Positions 34,601 to 43,106 of a stretch of 64,000 bases of DNA are shown here, in pieces. Position numbers and translations under genes: made by a program. This DNA is from Nectonema munidae (lineage: Eukaryota > Nematomorpha > Nectonematoida > Nectonematidae). The stretch lies in the NCBI GenBank assembly GCA_030549495.1, contig JAUIRK010000129.1:1-64000 (forward strand), read 5' to 3'. A model generated the notes under the pieces. It saw only the letters and a program-made list of their open reading frames with translations, did not search any database and was not told the DNA's origin. Each line of letters starts with the position of its first letter. Within the stretch, counting starts at the first letter, position 1.

Positions 34601-36902
34601 TTATCAAATTTAGTTTGATTTTGTGAAAGAAGAGCTGTAATTCAAATCCGTAAATCTATGTAAGTTAATCTTCTTTGTATAAGACGAGAAATGCATATAA
34701 ATAAGAATTTATTCAAACTACTTTGGTTAAAAATATTATAAAATACTGTGTGTGTTGTATCGTAGTGTTTCTTTTCTGTTCACTTTTCATGAAAAAGCAA
34801 TCTCTCTCAACTGATACTTTTGCCCTCGGAGAAAAATCTAACAATTTGAATACGTGTGAAGTGTGTGTTTTAAAAATGCGTTCGCAAAAGGTTGGCTATA
34901 TAATTTTATAGAAACTTACTTCTCTAGCCTCATGAGTCTAGACTAACTTGTTTTTTTAATAGAAATTATAAAAATGGAATTAAGATAGTTTGAATTCATC
35001 CATAATTCGTCTATAAAAAAGTAGAGAAGACTAGTTTTAGTATTGTGTTTTATATATGAGGCACAAAAAAGTCACATCGTGAAAAAATGGATAAACGGCG
35101 CTACGGAAAGATAAAATATAAGAATTGTATGGAAGGAAGAGATGAAAATTGATATGGTTGGTTAACAACATCATTTTAATCATCACCATTGATTCATCTT
35201 CTGTACACACTGATATATTTTCACTGAGAGTAGTGTTTGTTTTTATTATCATCATCACAGGCATCGAAAAATGTGCTTCAGTATGAACAAATATGAAGAA
35301 AAATTTTCGTCATCACAATCAATATTTTTTATTTAATTATACTCTCAAACGAGAGTAAACTAAGGATCGATGGAAACGTTTAATGAAAAAACAGCTGGAT
35401 TTGAAGAGGAAGCACGGTCTAAAAATTGAATACCTTAAATGTTATGGTTTATTCCTAACTTTGAACAAAGATCCTCGTTTTGTCCATTTGAAGAATAAAA
35501 ATTTCCATTATTTAGGCGCTGTTTTAATACTGAAAAATTATATTTTGAGTATTAAAAATTTCTTGATATCTTGTCTGTTACTGGATGTATGAGATGTGAA
35601 TCTGAGAGGCATATCAAGGATCATGAGTAAATTATTTAGAAAATAGATAAAACAAAATAAGAGGGCTTAACTAATTTTGTTCAACTAATAAAGGTAAATG
35701 AGTTGAAAAAGGAGGAGGGATTATTGGAATCAAGAACGTGGGTAGAAACAAAAACAAGAAATGATGCTGTTGTATTATTGCAATATATACCAAATAATAT
35801 ATTTTCAATAAGGTTTTTTGAAAAATGACTTAAAATTAATTTCATTGATTTCCATGTATTTGTAAGCATATTTTGTAATACTCCATGTTGATCTTTTGAA
35901 TAGATTTAATGTTTTTTTAATTTTAAATAAAGCAATATTTATGAAAACAACTAAAGAACAATCCTTTATAAAAAATACTTTCACTCGATTTTTTTCATAT
36001 CAGGGTGATCTTTCTTCACATGATTCAAATTCAAGAATAAAGGAAGATATGCTTATTGTAAACTCGTCACAAAGTTCGTCGGTACCAGGTAGGTGAATTA
36101 TCTTATAAGTTCGATGCTATGCAAACACAAATTACATGTCATGTAGTTACCATCTTTCAATGCAAGTTATTTGCTAACAGTTATTACTATGGCCCTAGTC
36201 CCTTGTAAAGCTTAGCGAAAATAAAATTTACCTTTGCTTGGATGTTAGAGAATTAGACGAGGAAGTAAGGCTTTTTGAGGTAAAGTTTTGAGAAGACGAG
36301 GGATAAAATTGAAAGGGTGAAACGTGAAGTTGCTGTAGATGGTGGTGATGACTATTGCCAGGAGGATTGTTAATCTTGGAATTATTGACATTTAAATTAT
36401 TGTTGAATGCAGGGATAGCGGCAGCCGGAGTCGTGGAGGATTCGATAAATCCGTCGATGCTGATATCGCTATTGTATTTAACATGCTTATCTACCGCTGA
36501 CGATGATGAGCGAGCAAGCAGCTTGCTTTCGAGATTGTTGGCGTAGAAATTATTGTGTAATGACGAAGAGACAGGAGAAAGAGTGGGCGCTGGGTTGAAA
36601 AAAGTTGACAGGGGGTGCTGGTGGTAGTTATAGTAAAATGGCTGCTGTTGGAGTTGAGAAAGGTTGTTGCCGCTGCTATTATTGTTGTGGGGCAAAATGG
36701 CAGGAGAGGAAGGAAATACGCTGGCAGTCGGAGGCATGCCACTGCTAATATGAGAATCAGGAGAAGCAGGAAGATTATGAAATCCGCCAAACAATGGGTG
36801 GTGATGGTATTGTTGGTAGGAGGGAGGTGTTTGGTGTAGATGCTTGAAAAGATTGGCGAAATTTTCATTGATATACGGCATTTCAAGAGTAGCTGGGGGC
36901 AT
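8223..36902 (-). CDS. NCOR1: Nuclear receptor co-repressor (NCoR/SMRTER), 15 exons, 1912 aa
   Basis: This scaffold protein ties DNA-bound nuclear receptors to the HDAC3/TBL1/GPS2 repression complex in the nucleus. My model joins 36902-36232, 22169-21911, 21131-20592, 18900-18736, 18682-18623, 18562-18432, 16694-16628, 16565-16480, 15453-15367, 14675-14591, 14533-14132, 14058-13695, 13515-13346, 13255-13054 and 10672-8223. Every junction has GT..AG and every phase matches. A coiled coil (about 470-530), a charged segment ending in EYFEFQFPELKG, a DAD with AIPPLL (728-733) and a SANT domain (about 784-836, CVLYYYITK) follow the order seen in NCoR and SMRT. The rest is Pro, Ser, Asn, Gln and His-rich and poorly conserved. 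No second SANT domain is found. An acceptor at 36915 means more exons, coding or 5' UTR, may lie upstream. Family call firm; exon ends are by eye. Confidence 0.88.
11788..12204. mobile_element. hAT-type MITE, 417 bp
   Basis: The terminal inverted repeats are CAGCGTTTCTCAACC (11788-11802) and GGTTGAGAAATGCTG (12190-12204), 14 of 15 bases matching. It is non-coding. The 8-bp flanks do not match clearly, so the copy is probably old. Confidence 0.8.
12457..12548. mobile_element. piggyBac-type MITE, 92 bp (TTAA family A)
   Basis: CCCATTTACGACCAA begins the element and TTGGTCCTAAATGGG ends it. TTAA follows on the right and ATAA precedes on the left. The internal GTCTGC motifs recur in the other family members at 23512, 51290, 61946 and elsewhere. 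Confidence 0.75.
13054..13255 (-). CDS. NCOR1: Co-repressor exon 14 of model (1030-1097)
   Basis: It lies between TTGTAAG|GAA and GCCG|GTAAGT, ending in phase 1. The last exon begins with the two bases needed. Contents are Asn, Ser and Thr-rich, with no domain seen. Confidence 0.7.
13346..13515 (-). CDS. NCOR1: Co-repressor exon 13 of model (973-1029)
   Basis: The acceptor TATATAG|AA completes the codon from exon 12. The acidic, Ser-rich product includes LSESDEIVDSVVSDLP. The donor GAGT|GTAATT is weaker than the others, so the 3' edge is uncertain by a few codons. Confidence 0.6.
13695..14058 (-). CDS. NCOR1: Co-repressor exon 12 of model (852-973)
   Basis: The acceptor TTTTTTCTGTTAAG|AAT has a strong pyrimidine tract and keeps phase 0; the donor is TCTG|GTAAGA. 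The product is Ser and Thr-rich with KSEPNTP. The second SANT domain should follow at about this point in NCoR, and it is not here. Confidence 0.75.
14132..14533 (-). CDS. NCOR1: Co-repressor exon 11 of model (718-851), DAD and SANT1
   Basis: This is the decisive exon. EKKTKEQAAIPPLL resembles EKQMRQLAVIPPML of NCoR. After a divergent loop comes HWSEEEKRLFIAKYVTSPKEF and CVLYYYITKQQLNYKKL. The YYY.TK....NYK block is the part of SMRT/NCoR SANT1 known to bind HDAC3 together with an inositol phosphate, so activation of HDAC3 is likely kept. A basic tail (KKKMPKKRKS) closes the exon before CAG|GTAATT. Confidence 0.95.
14591..14675 (-). CDS. NCOR1: Co-repressor exon 10 of model (689-717), DAD start
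   Basis: RVSTRSVLSNYARTEAEVEE and ITKELHDQE match the NCoR lead-in to the deacetylase-activating domain (S.EAEVE.I...L.EQE). The splice ends are TTTTTCAG|A and GAA|GTATGA. Confidence 0.85.
15367..15453 (-). CDS. NCOR1: Co-repressor exon 9 of model (660-689)
   Basis: The exon encodes CKETRLKEYFEFQFPELKGV, which follows NCoR's EYYEKQFPEIRKQRE. The acceptor is AAAATAG|G and the donor GAG|GTATGC, in phase with both neighbours. Confidence 0.85.
15985..16345. mobile_element. hAT-like MITE, copy 2
   Basis: It aligns end to end with 6070-6418. Shared landmarks are AAGGACTTGAAGTTATTTTAAA, here shifted to GGCTTGGAGTTGTTTTAAAA in copy 1, and ATCTTAGGATGGAGGGAG. It lies in a co-repressor intron and is strongly diverged. 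Confidence 0.55.
16480..16565 (-). CDS. NCOR1: Co-repressor exon 8 of model (632-660)
   Basis: The acceptor is ATATAG|CAT and the donor AAAA|GTAAGT, phase 2. HRYLL...EYDLWQKKIAKSE parallels the NCoR segment RYD.LMEAWEKK.ERIE. Confidence 0.8.
16628..16694 (-). CDS. NCOR1: Co-repressor exon 7 of model (609-631)
   Basis: CTTTTAG|G completes the codon from exon 6, then INKVNLALSSLLKIIKDRKN follows. The donor is AAA|GTAATT. It fits the helical stretch before the charged 'YD..W.KK' region of NCoR. Confidence 0.7.
16985..17985 (-). repeat. Dispersed repeat, inverted relative to 37985-38880
   Basis: Read on the minus strand, it shares long blocks with the plus strand at 37.98-38.88 kb: a CGTTTGCT...CTAGAATAATTTATTTTTGCAAAAG block, the 'ATAGGCTAGG' block, and the GAGGTCAGTCAACTTTTATC and GGTCAGTATAATG blocks. 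A separate retroposon has inserted into it at 17233. Confidence 0.75.
17233..17681 (-). mobile_element. Retroposed insertion (LINE/SINE type) with 12-bp target duplication
   Basis: The 12-mer AAGGAAACATAT flanks the segment at 17221-17232 and 17682-17693. The empty form of the target can be read in the related repeat at 38.2 kb. On the minus strand the insert ends in three tandem copies of a 25-bp AT-rich unit (17231-17305 on plus), like the simple-sequence tails of some LINEs. The 5' part (17560-17670) is GC-richer. No RT domain is present, so it is a SINE or a 5'-truncated LINE of unknown family. Confidence 0.7.
18432..18562 (-). CDS. NCOR1: Co-repressor exon 6 of model (566-609)
   Basis: The acceptor is GATAAACAG|TTG and the donor AC|GTATAT, leaving phase 2. 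It is Ser and Lys-rich (KSSDLQNSKIVKKELSEED) with no known motif. Confidence 0.6.
18623..18682 (-). CDS. NCOR1: Co-repressor exon 5 of model (546-565)
   Basis: A 20-codon micro-exon lies between TATATAG|ATC and TTG|GTAATT, with phase 0 at both ends. It is supported mainly by its splice signals and phase. Confidence 0.55.
18736..18900 (-). CDS. NCOR1: Co-repressor exon 4 of model (491-545)
   Basis: There are 55 codons between CTTTTAG|GAA and GAG|GTATTG. EKILSKIQEKKDEKLKELDA extends the coiled coil of the previous exon without a break in phase. Confidence 0.8.
19493..19560 (+). mobile_element. Tigger/pogo-like terminal fragment
   Basis: TA|CAGTGAAATTTGTCTATATC followed by GGGGTTCAATAAATGTGTTC resembles the ends of pogo/Tigger elements (CAGT.GAA.CT...TAT..CGAA). 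It abuts a 20-bp perfect palindrome, ACTGTAACATATGTTACAGT, at 19477-19496. Only the end is recognisable. Confidence 0.4.
19631..20097. mobile_element. MITE with CAGTAACGTAGCCAG ends, 467 bp
   Basis: CAGTAACGTAGCCAG at the left and CTGGCTACGTGGCCG at the right form the inverted repeat. The flanks ATCCAAAC (19623-19630) and ATCGAAAC (20098-20105) agree at 7 of 8 positions, a plausible hAT-type duplication. A related end, CCTGGCTACGTTACTG, occurs at 24007-24022, and a full relative lies at 50546-50988. Confidence 0.75.
20592..21131 (-). CDS. NCOR1: Co-repressor exon 3 of model (311-490), start of coiled coil
   Basis: The acceptor is CATATTTTCAG|TCT and the donor CAC|GTAAGC, both in phase 0. After a low-complexity part (NNNNN, SPSPSS) the end reads FKKLKEEVLIELQLLDNSIF and NEEIGRIDRKH. 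This heptad-like segment continues in the next exon and corresponds to the N-terminal coiled coil of NCoR that contacts GPS2 and TBL1. Confidence 0.8.
21266..21359. mobile_element. Probable TTAA-flanked MITE
   Basis: TTAA|CCTGTCAAGTC at the left and CCTGAAAGGG|TTAA at the right give the typical piggyBac-MITE layout of about 95 bp. It is less similar internally than the other copies. Confidence 0.45.
21727..21838. mobile_element. piggyBac-type MITE, family B, diverged
   Basis: The right end CGTCCTCAAAGGG|TTAA and the interior (TAAAGCAGATGGTTTTCATTTC, then GACACCGGTGGTC) match the copy at 45147-45268. The left end is poorly preserved. Confidence 0.55.
21911..22169 (-). CDS. NCOR1: Co-repressor exon 2 of model (224-310)
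   Basis: The acceptor TTAATAG|A supplies the one base that completes the split codon from the previous exon. The product is Ser, Pro and Gln-rich (KHQQHLLQQQKQLSKIP). The donor AGC|GTAAAT leaves phase 0. A stop lies just before the acceptor, which limits the exon. Confidence 0.7.
23512..23641. mobile_element. piggyBac-type MITE, family A, perfect TTAA duplication
   Basis: TTAA at 23508-23511 and 23642-23645 flank a 130-bp element that starts CCCATTTACGCCCAA and ends TTGGTCTTAAATGGG. It is nearly collinear with 51290-51418 (shared ACATAAGTAATTTCATCTTC and ATAAATCGTCTGC). Confidence 0.9.
26400..28560 (+). mobile_element. Broken hepadnavirus-like retroelement (HEART-type fossil)
   Basis: The element is broken, with several interruptions of its coding sequence. 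Recognisable parts in order are: an unidentified upstream coding region (about 26410-27180), reverse-transcriptase palm segments (about 27250-27900) with the active-site box YIDD (27847-27858), a thumb segment with NPITWK, and an RNase H with DATPTHIG (28204) and PIHAAELLA (28273-28299). It closes with NPDDYPSRG (28486-28512). These last three follow hepadnavirus polymerase (ADATPTGWG, LPIHTAELLA, NPADDPSRG) far better than DIRS, gypsy, copia or BEL. Retroelements related to hepadnaviruses are known from insect genomes (HEART). No LTRs are seen. It lies antisense to the co-repressor gene, inside an intron. Ends are approximate and the age is unknown without other copies. Confidence 0.75.
31126..31236. 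mobile_element. Probable piggyBac-type MITE, family C
   Basis: The left end resembles ACTAACGACCAGAA and the right end runs to CCGTTAACCGG|TTAA (TTAA at 31237-31240), complementary in type to the copy at 61946-62062. It is moderately decayed. Confidence 0.5.
31924..32467. mobile_element. MITE with repeated CCACCCC subterminal motif, copy 1 (544 bp)
   Basis: The terminal inverted repeat TCATATGAAGAA[TC]AACC, continuing CACCCCAA, lies at both ends. The motif GAAGAAYAACCACCCCA recurs at about 31931, 31970 and 32000, and at about 32392 and 32410 before the inverted terminal copy at 32440-32463. A related copy is at 50207-50507, and a lone motif occurs at about 30313. The superfamily is not recognised. 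Confidence 0.8.
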
Positions 36903-36914
36903 ATTTTGAAAAGT
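36232..36914 (-). CDS. NCOR1: Co-repressor exon 1 of model (residues 1-224)
   Basis: Translation starts at the ATG at 36902 (context AAAATATGC). A likely splice acceptor (TACATTTTAG) sits 12 bases earlier, so this may be an internal exon. The protein is His, Pro, Ser and Asn-rich with runs such as HHHH and QLQQQ. The donor AAAG|GTAAAT ends the exon in phase 2, which the next exon completes. Confidence 0.75.
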
Positions 36915-37135
36915 CTAAAATGTACAAATGTGCACTACTCTTAGAAGAGAAATCTTTGCCTTTACTGTATGTGTGGCAATTATTTTAAATAACAATTAAT
37001 TGTAAGAAAAAAATAAAAAATCGAAACTCTTATGGTAAAGAAGTAAGTGATCCTTGAAGAATGAATGCTGGGATACAATACAATATCATTTTTTAAAATT
37101 GTGAAAGAAGCAAGAACAATACTATATATGCGTTA

Positions 37136-37260
37136 CACTCATTTTGTGTATTGACTAAGCTGATTCAGTCATTACATGTATTGGCTAAACTTGCTCAGTC
37201 ATTCCGTGTATTAACCAAACTTGCTCAGTCATTCCGTGTATTGACTAACTACAGAGATTC
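37136..37260. repeat. 30-bp tandem repeat, about four copies
   Basis: The units at 37141, 37171, 37201 and 37231 share TCATT.CGTGTATTGACTAA-type sequence and a CTGATTCAG/TTGCTCAG half. The array lies upstream (on the minus strand) of the first modelled co-repressor exon. Confidence 0.8.
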
Positions 37261-37619
37261 ACTATACGTGTATGACTTGACACGTAGAATCGTATATAAT
37301 AATGAATGAACACACACTGATGCACATTGCACATATCTGTGTGAAAGAGAAGAAATAACGATGCTTCTATGTTTGAAAAACGCAATCCAACACTATGTAA
37401 ATATGTCACGAGAAAAAGATAACGCAAATATATATAATTGTGCGTATCGGTGGTCGCTTGTTATTCATATATGATTTAAAATTTCCCTCTTTTATCGAAA
37501 GAAAACAAAGAACAAGGTAGAAAATGAGGATAGGAAGGAAAGGGAAACGTTGTTATTGAAACTAATACGAAGGTGTATATAAAGCTACACCCTGACCCTA
37601 GCACGCACACGCATATATC

Positions 37620-37984
37620 AGAGGTCTGGCAAGACCTCCGGGGAGACAACTCGCCAAACTTGCCAGCCTTATTATATATTTAAATGTGTAAATCGTAAAA
37701 TGCTTAAAAAATATACTTAAAATAAAAATTTTCAAAAAATATTTTACATACATATTGAAAGCCACATTTCAAAAATTCTACCTAAAAGTTCAAAAAATTT
37801 AACTTTGAAATGGCAGTTTTATTTCATAAAAACTATATGATTGGTTGAAATGTTTATGTAATATATAATAATAATAATAATAATAATACTACTACTACTA
37901 CTACTACTACCAATACTACTTTTTGAAAATTTTTACTTGTTTGATTTGAAGAAAGAATTAAACTGTTTTTCAATATTTCTTTTT
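37620..37984. repeat. Repeat-block left edge and simple sequence
   Basis: A 7-bp stem hairpin (GAGGTCT-GGCA-AGACCTC) starts at about 37621 and is followed by CGGGGAGACAACTCGCC. A compound microsatellite of (AAT)n then (ACT)n lies at 37868-37918. No gene is seen. Confidence 0.5.
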
Positions 37985-38880
37985 CATGATATATATATCA
38001 TTAGAAAGCTTATCGTTTGCTACATACTCTAGAATAATTTATTTTTGCAAAAGTTTAAAAAAATTTTAATAAATGGACATTACTTCAAAAAATTTTGTCT
38101 AAATTTTTGAAAAAATTACGGACCACCTTTTTGTTGAAGCATAATCTGTCTTTTTTAAAAAAATAAATAAATGAAAATGGTATCATTGGAAAGGTATACT
38201 CTTTGTGGTTAACATAGGCTAGGTTATACAAATAAATATATTTTCATTTTTCCAAAATCTGCTTTTATGTGAGGTCAGTCAAGTTTTATCTAGTTTCAAA
38301 AAATACCAATAATAATTAACGTTCTTAATTTATATAATATTTTTTCAATATTTTATATTCACAAAGGTAAAATATGATTTTTTACATTTTAAAATTTCAT
38401 AGTTGAAGAAAACTGTCGAAAATTAATATATATTTTTTACTTTTTATGGGTCAGTAGTATAGGTCAGTATAATGTTTTTCTAATAAATTTTAAATTATTT
38501 TTGAAGTGAAAAATGTTGATCGAATGTACAAGATTTGAAGCTATACTCTTTGTGGGTAAAATAGGCTAGGTTTTACAAATAAATATATTTTTATTTTTCC
38601 AAAATCCGCTTTTATGTGAGGTCAGTCAACTTTTATCTAGTTTCAAAAAATACCAATAATTAACGTGATGAGTTTAATATTATTTCTTCAAAATTTTATA
38701 TTCACAAAGGTAGAATATGGTTTTTAACATTTTAAAATGTCATAGTTAAATAAAACTGTCGAAAATTAATATATATTTTTTACTTTTTATGGGTCAGTAG
38801 TATAGGTCAGTATAATATTTTTCTAATAAATTTTAAATTATTTTTCAAGTGAAAAATGTCGATTAAATGTAAGAGTTTTG
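37985..38880 (+). repeat. Dispersed and tandem repeat, unit about 343 bp
   Basis: Two adjacent units (about 38192-38534 and 38535-38880) share TATACTCTTTGTGG, ATAGGCTAGG, GAGGTCAGTCAA and GGTCAGTATAAT blocks in the same order. An inverted, older copy is at 16985-17985. Confidence 0.75.
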
Positions 38881-38882
38881 TT

Positions 38883-41310
38883 TGATAATCGTAGTCAACT
38901 TTTATTTAGTTTAGATACAACCTTTCTAATTTTTAACGAAGGGCATTCGTTATATTTATACCGACAGTGTGCGAATAATAAATCACATTATTGATTGATT
39001 TTAGAGCATAACTATGCGAAGAAAGATTAACACATGTTGCATTACGCGTTTGTGAGCGCAGTGAATTCTTATCTCGCATACGCTTCACCACATCTTTAGC
39101 ACGCGTGTGTGGTTTTGTCGATTGAATGTACGAATTTTGTTGGATAATGGTAGTCTACTTTTATTTAGTTTAGATACAACCTTTCAAATTTTTAACGAAG
39201 GGCATTCGTTATATTTATACCGACAGTGTGCGAGGAATAAATCACATTATTGATTGATTTTAGAGCATAACTATGCGAAGAAAGCTGAACACATGTTGCA
39301 TTACGCGTTTGTGAGCGCAGTGAATTCTTATCTCGCATACGCTTCACCACATCTTTAGCACGCGTGTGTGGTTTATTTTATCGGGCTAGTGTACGCTTAG
39401 TTTATTTTTAGTGTTCCTTGCTTAAATCTTAGTCAAATATTAAAACGCTTATAACTTTCACATTTCTCAACAAAATGCATCATGCGATATACCAAATTAA
39501 AGCATTTTTTATGGGCTTTCAGAATACATTACTTATATCATAAGTACTTAAGAAATACCATTTTACTGTTTTTATTTTCCATGGGCTTCATACCATTAAT
39601 TAGCAGATAAGGGATGCATTTTAAACTAAAGCTCCTTTCATTAGGACAAATTTTTACCTATATTATGTGACAATTTCCAGCACAATTATAAAGCGACTCT
39701 ACTCTCAGAATCTAAATTTATTTGTAGATTTTTATAAAATAGTATTAGTTTTTCCTTTTTTTTTATAAATTAATCTTCGTTTTTTTTATTGGTCAGTATA
39801 ATGTTTATCTAATAAATTTAAAATTATTTTTGAAGTGAAAAATGTAGATCGAATGTACAAGTTTTGTTGGATAATCGTAGTCCACTATTTATTTTTAGAT
39901 TTTTATAAAATCATTTTAGTTTTCGGTTTTTTATAAATTAACATTAGTTTTTTACTTCTTTTGAATTAATCATCCAAAATTTAAGTGCGAGTTTGATTTA
40001 CACTTTGATTCGAAAAAAATATGTTTTGGATAAATATTTTTATTATTGTTTACTTCATATAAATTTCTAAAGAGAAGATAAATAGATCAAAATATGTGTT
40101 TTAATCAATTTTTCTCAATAAGTAATCTCATGAATTTATTTATTTTTCACGTGTTTTAATAAGTTTTTCTCAATAAGTAATCTCATAAATTTATTTTTTT
40201 TCACTATAATCCTAAATTTATTTCTATATTTTTATAAAATAATTATAATTTTCGAATCTAACACGTGTGCGCATGCATCCACATTGAAGAAATTATGAGT
40301 TTTGTTGGATAATCATAGTCTACTTTTATTTAGTTTAGATACAACCTTTCTAATTTTTAACGAAGGGCACTCGTTATTTTTATACCAACAGTGTGCGAAG
40401 AATAAATCACATTATTGATTCTAAAACGATTGTTATTGGTTTTAGCGGTTAACTATGCGAAGAAAGATTAACACATGTTGCATTACGCGTTTGTGAGCGC
40501 AGGAAATTCTTATCTCGCATACGCTTCAGCACATCTTTAGCACGCGTGTGTGGTTTATTTTATCGGGCTAGTGTACGCTTAGTTTATTTGTAGTGTTCTT
40601 AGCTTAAATCTTAGTCAAATATTAAAACGCTTATAACTTTCACATTTCTCAACAAAATGCATCATGCGATATACCAAATTAAAGCATTTTTTATGGGCTT
40701 TCAGAATACATTACTTATATCACAAGTACTTAAGAAATACCTTTTACTGTTTTTATTTTCCATGGGCTTCATACCATTAATTAGCAGATAAGGGATGCAT
40801 TTTAAACTAAAGCTCCTTTCATTAGGACAAATTTTTACCTATATTATGTGACAATTTCCAGCACAATTATAAAGCGACTCTACTCTCAGAATCTAAATTT
40901 ATTTGTAGATTTTTATAAAATAGTATTAGTTTTTCCTTTTTTTTTATAAATTAATCTTCGTTTTTTTTATTGGTCAGTATAATGTTTTTCTAATAAATTT
41001 AAAATTATTTTTGAAGTGAAAAATGTAGATCGAATGTACAAGTTTTGTTGGATAATCGTAGTCCACTATTTATTTTTAGATTTTTATAAAATCATTTTAG
41101 TTTTCGGTTTTTTATAAATTAACATTAGTTTTTTACTTCTTTTGAATAATCATCCAAAATTTAAGTGCGGGTTTGATTTACACTTTGATTCGAAAAAAAT
41201 ATGTTTTGGATAAATATTATTTTTATTATTGTTTACTGCATATAAATTTCTAAAGAGAAGATAAATAGATCAAAATATGTGTTTTAATCAATTTTTCTCA
41301 ATAAGTATTG
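38883..41310 (+). repeat. Tandem array: 240-bp and 1.18-kb units
   Basis: A 240-bp unit (ATCGTAGTCAACTTTTATTT ... CACGCGTGTGTGG) occurs at 38883, about 39141 and about 40298. The last two start larger units of about 1182 bp (compare TCGGGCTAGTGTACGCTTAG at 39381 and 40563), which are nearly identical over long stretches. They contain no ORF, so this looks like satellite-type DNA. Confidence 0.8.
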
Positions 41311-41588
41311 AAGCTATGAGGTAGCAAAATATGAATAGAAAGTTTGATATTTTTAGATTTTTTAAAGAATATTTTTCGATTCTTTGATCACAGAATTTTA
41401 TTTTGATTATTTGACAAATATAATATTTAAAATCGTGCAAATTGCAAAGTATAGGTATTTTAAACAAAACAGTAATATATTTGAAGAAATATTTTTTCAG
41501 TATAAAGAGTTTAGAAAACTCTTCTCTAATATGTAATGATATATTCTCATAACCTGTACGGTTGAACGCGGGTAGACAACTTGCGTGT

Positions 41589-43044
41589 TATCTCCAACCC
41601 GTATATTCCGATGATTCTTCTCCAACCTGTATTCTACGATGATTCATCTCCAAACTATATACTACGATGATTCATCTCTAACCTGTATACTACGATGATT
41701 CATCTTCAACCTGTATACTACGATGGTTTCTATTCCATGTACAAATAACTAGGGAGACAATGTTCAACTTTCTGTTCACATTCTGCTAGATGTAAGATTT
41801 GATATACCTCATTCGGGGAGACGATGCTACATAAGTTATTACCTATATACATTATACCTGTATACTACGATGGTTCATCTCCAACCTGTATACCGCGATA
41901 ATTCATATCAAAGAATCGAAAAATATTCTTTAAAAAATCAAAAAATATCAAACTTTCTGTTCATATTTTGCTACCTCATACGATGTTACAAAAGTTATTA
42001 CCTATACTTTGCAATTTGCACGATTTTAAATATTATATTTGTCAAATAATCAAAATAAAATTCTGTAATCAAAGAATCGAAAAATATTCTTTAAAAAATC
42101 AAAAAATATCAAACTTTCTGTTCATATTTTGCTACGTCATACGATGTTACAAAAGTTATTACCTATACTTTGCAATTTGCACGATTTTAAATATTATATT
42201 TGTCGAATAATCAAAGAATCGAAAAATGTTCAAATCAAAAAATATTTATTCTTTTTAAATATATCGTTGGCTCCCCTTACTTTTAGTTTCGTGTGTGCAT
42301 AATTTGATAAAAATTAATTATTAAAGACTAGGTTTATCTTTCAATTTTAAAAGTAAGGGGAGCCAACGATATATTTAAAAAGAATAAATATTTTTTGATT
42401 TGAACATTTTTCGATTCTTTGATTATTCGACAAATATAATATTTAAAATCGTGCAAATTGCAAAGTATAGGTAATAACTTTTGTAACATCGTATGACGTA
42501 GCAAAATATGAACAGAAAGTTTGATATTTTTTGATTTTTTAAAGAATATTTTTCGATTCTTTGATTACAGAATTTTATTTTGATTATTTGACAAATATAA
42601 TATTTAAAATCGTGCAAATTGCAAAGTATAGGTAATAACTTTTGTAACATCGTATGAGGTAGCAAAATATGAACAGAAAGTTTGATATTTTTTGATTTTT
42701 TAAAGAATATTTTTCGATTCTTTGATATGAATTATCGCGGTATACAGGTTGGAGATGAACCATCGTAGTATACAGGTATAATGTATATAGGTAATAACTT
42801 ATGTAGCATCGTCTCCCCGAATGAGGTATATCAAATCTTACATCTAGCAGAATGTGAACAGAAAGTTGAACATTGTCTCCCTAGTTATTTGTACATGGAA
42901 TAGAAACCATCGTAGTATACAGGTTGAAGATGAATCATCGTAGTATACAGGTTAGAGATGAATCATCGTAGTATATAGTTTGGAGATGAATCATCGTAGA
43001 ATACAGGTTGGAGAAGAATCATCGTAATATACGGGTTGGAGATA
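41589..43044. repeat. Near-perfect palindrome, 697-bp arms, 62-bp loop
   Basis: The arms 41589-42285 and 42348-43044 are inverted copies. The one difference I found is 41608 against 43025. The loop is 42286-42347. Within each arm is a 28-bp tandem repeat (about 41591-41730 and its mirror) with the phrase CTACGATGATTCATCTCCAA, and a duplicated block of about 140 bp. Part of the arm recurs again, reversed, at about 41310-41460. Near identity of the arms implies a recent origin, gene conversion or an assembly fold-back artefact. The two identical 80-residue ORFs here are only mirror images of non-coding DNA. Confidence 0.9.
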
Positions 43045-43106
43045 TATATATATATATATATATATAAACAAAATTTCAATCAAAACACCCAATAAATGTA
43101 GATTTC

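Larger units (their letters stand above)
22170..36231. other. 14-kb intron 1 of the co-repressor model
   Basis: A large AT-rich intron. Besides the elements listed separately (TTAA MITEs at 23512 and 31126, the hepadnavirus-like retroelement at about 26400, and the CCACCCC MITE at 31924) it holds a (GAT)n run at 23393-23415, (AT)n near 24670, a poly-C run near 29429-29450 and a poly-G run near 33256-33266. No coding exon was recognised. A first intron of this size is a usual place for enhancers, but none can be read directly. Confidence 0.5.

Noticed and set aside
35037-35264. Minus-strand 75-residue ORF before exon 1 of the co-repressor model
   Set aside because: It lies inside the 14-kb intron, is of random composition and would not splice in phase.
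41968-42665. Two identical 80-residue ORFs as a duplicated gene pair
   Set aside because: They are mirror images inside the palindrome, AT-rich, without motifs or splice support.
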